Source: Kiloniella laminariae DSM 19542
GTDB taxonomy: Bacteria > Pseudomonadota > Alphaproteobacteria > Kiloniellales > Kiloniellaceae
Direction of reading: 5' to 3'
Assembly: GCF_000374005.1 (NCBI RefSeq)
Contig: NZ_KB893136.1
Span: 62,001-126,000, forward strand
DNA: 64,000 bases
Shown here: positions 63,913 through 64,000 of the stretch, one piece after another
How the letters are laid out: the number at the start of each line of letters is the position of its first letter
How positions within the stretch are numbered: the first letter of the stretch is position 1
Notes under the pieces: generated by a model
Told to the model about the DNA's origin: nothing
Seen by the model: the letters and a program-made list of their open reading frames with translations, nothing else
The model's database searches: none
Made by a program: the position numbers and the translations under genes

Positions 63913-64000
63913 GGCCTGGCTCCAGAAAAAAAGCAGTGAGCTGGGCCATGAAAGTGAAAGATTATTCTCAACGCAAAGCCTGTGACTTGGTGGGTATTGC
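63906..64000 (+). CDS. IS3-family orfB (transposase catalytic subunit), 5' end
   Basis: The -1 frame after the slippery site reads LLRPGSRKKAVSWAMKVKDY, then SQRKACDLVGI, the standard start of the rve-type IS3 OrfB. Only about 31 residues are inside the window. Expression would need -1 frameshifting from orfA, which is blocked by the amber codon unless it is suppressed or re-initiated downstream. Confidence 0.8.

Larger units (their letters stand above)
63583..64000 (+). mobile_element. IS3-family insertion sequence, left part
   Basis: The element seems to begin at TGACCTGCTCCCC (63583), typical of IS3-group terminal repeats, and contains the usual orfA/orfB pair with a frameshift signal. 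The right end and target duplication lie outside the window. Confidence 0.8.

Overview
This 64 kb window looks like chromosomal DNA of an alphaproteobacterium, probably a marine or Rhodospirillales/Kiloniellales-type lineage; the order-level placement is a guess. The evidence is a PopZ-type polar organiser next to valS, the AapJQMP general amino-acid transporter, a TolC/isoaspartyl-methyltransferase pair, a CheZ-type phosphatase outside a chemotaxis operon, and a Nudix-cysK pair. Two tRNA genes (Cys-GCA, Asn-GTT) are present. I see no CRISPR array, prophage or rRNA. The only mobile DNA is an IS3-family element cut by the right edge.

Layout. 1-9.4 kb: 3' part of a rhomboid protease, ilvD, a TetR regulator, valS, popZ, a TolC-family outer-membrane factor and a protein-isoaspartate methyltransferase relative. 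9.6-10.1 kb: the two tRNA genes, each with a recognisable promoter. 10.2-13.4 kb: TPR, Sel1-like and pentapeptide-repeat proteins. 13.5-19.2 kb: sulfur and miscellaneous genes (Nudix hydrolase, cysK, alaX, 3-mercaptopyruvate sulfurtransferase, MATE efflux, GNAT). 19.2-24.6 kb: aapJQMP with a strongly diverged AapJ paralogue downstream. 25.1-29.5 kb: metC, hisI, a protein built from degenerate Hpt and receiver domains, a parvulin, a PilZ protein and CheZ.

29.8-40.7 kb is one long nucleoside-scavenging operon: a BMP-type ABC importer (binding protein, double ATPase, two permeases), then cytidine deaminase, purine nucleoside phosphorylase, deoC, deoA, deoB, adenosine deaminase and thymidine kinase. 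Imported nucleosides would be deaminated, phosphorolysed, and the (deoxy)ribose phosphate isomerised and cleaved into central metabolism, with thymidine also salvaged by the kinase. 40.9-44.4 kb holds a PAS histidine kinase, a tiny membrane ORF and a cold-shock protein with a long leader.

44.4-62.9 kb is the most striking part: a divergent locus for aerobic, CoA-dependent degradation of 2-aminobenzoate (anthranilate). The minus-strand operon encodes 2-aminobenzoyl-CoA monooxygenase/reductase, an SDR, a MarR regulator, enoyl-CoA hydratase, acyl-CoA dehydrogenase, an aryl-CoA ligase, a complete Liv-type ABC importer, a thioesterase and a RidA-family protein. Most junctions are 4-bp ATGA overlaps. 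The plus-strand operon encodes 3-hydroxyacyl-CoA dehydrogenase, a 3-oxoadipyl-CoA-type thiolase, a glutaryl-CoA dehydrogenase, an arylformamidase-like hydrolase, and a FadB-like protein that has lost its NAD-binding domain. The two operons share a 260-bp control region containing interleaved inverted repeats. Inferred flow: anthranilate (perhaps from tryptophan via kynurenine) is imported, activated to the CoA ester, hydroxylated and reduced to lose aromaticity, then taken through beta-oxidation-like steps and glutaryl-CoA to acetyl-CoA and crotonyl-CoA. The window ends with a stand-alone AsnC-type RAM domain protein and the IS element, which interrupts a small gene and carries an amber codon in its orfA.
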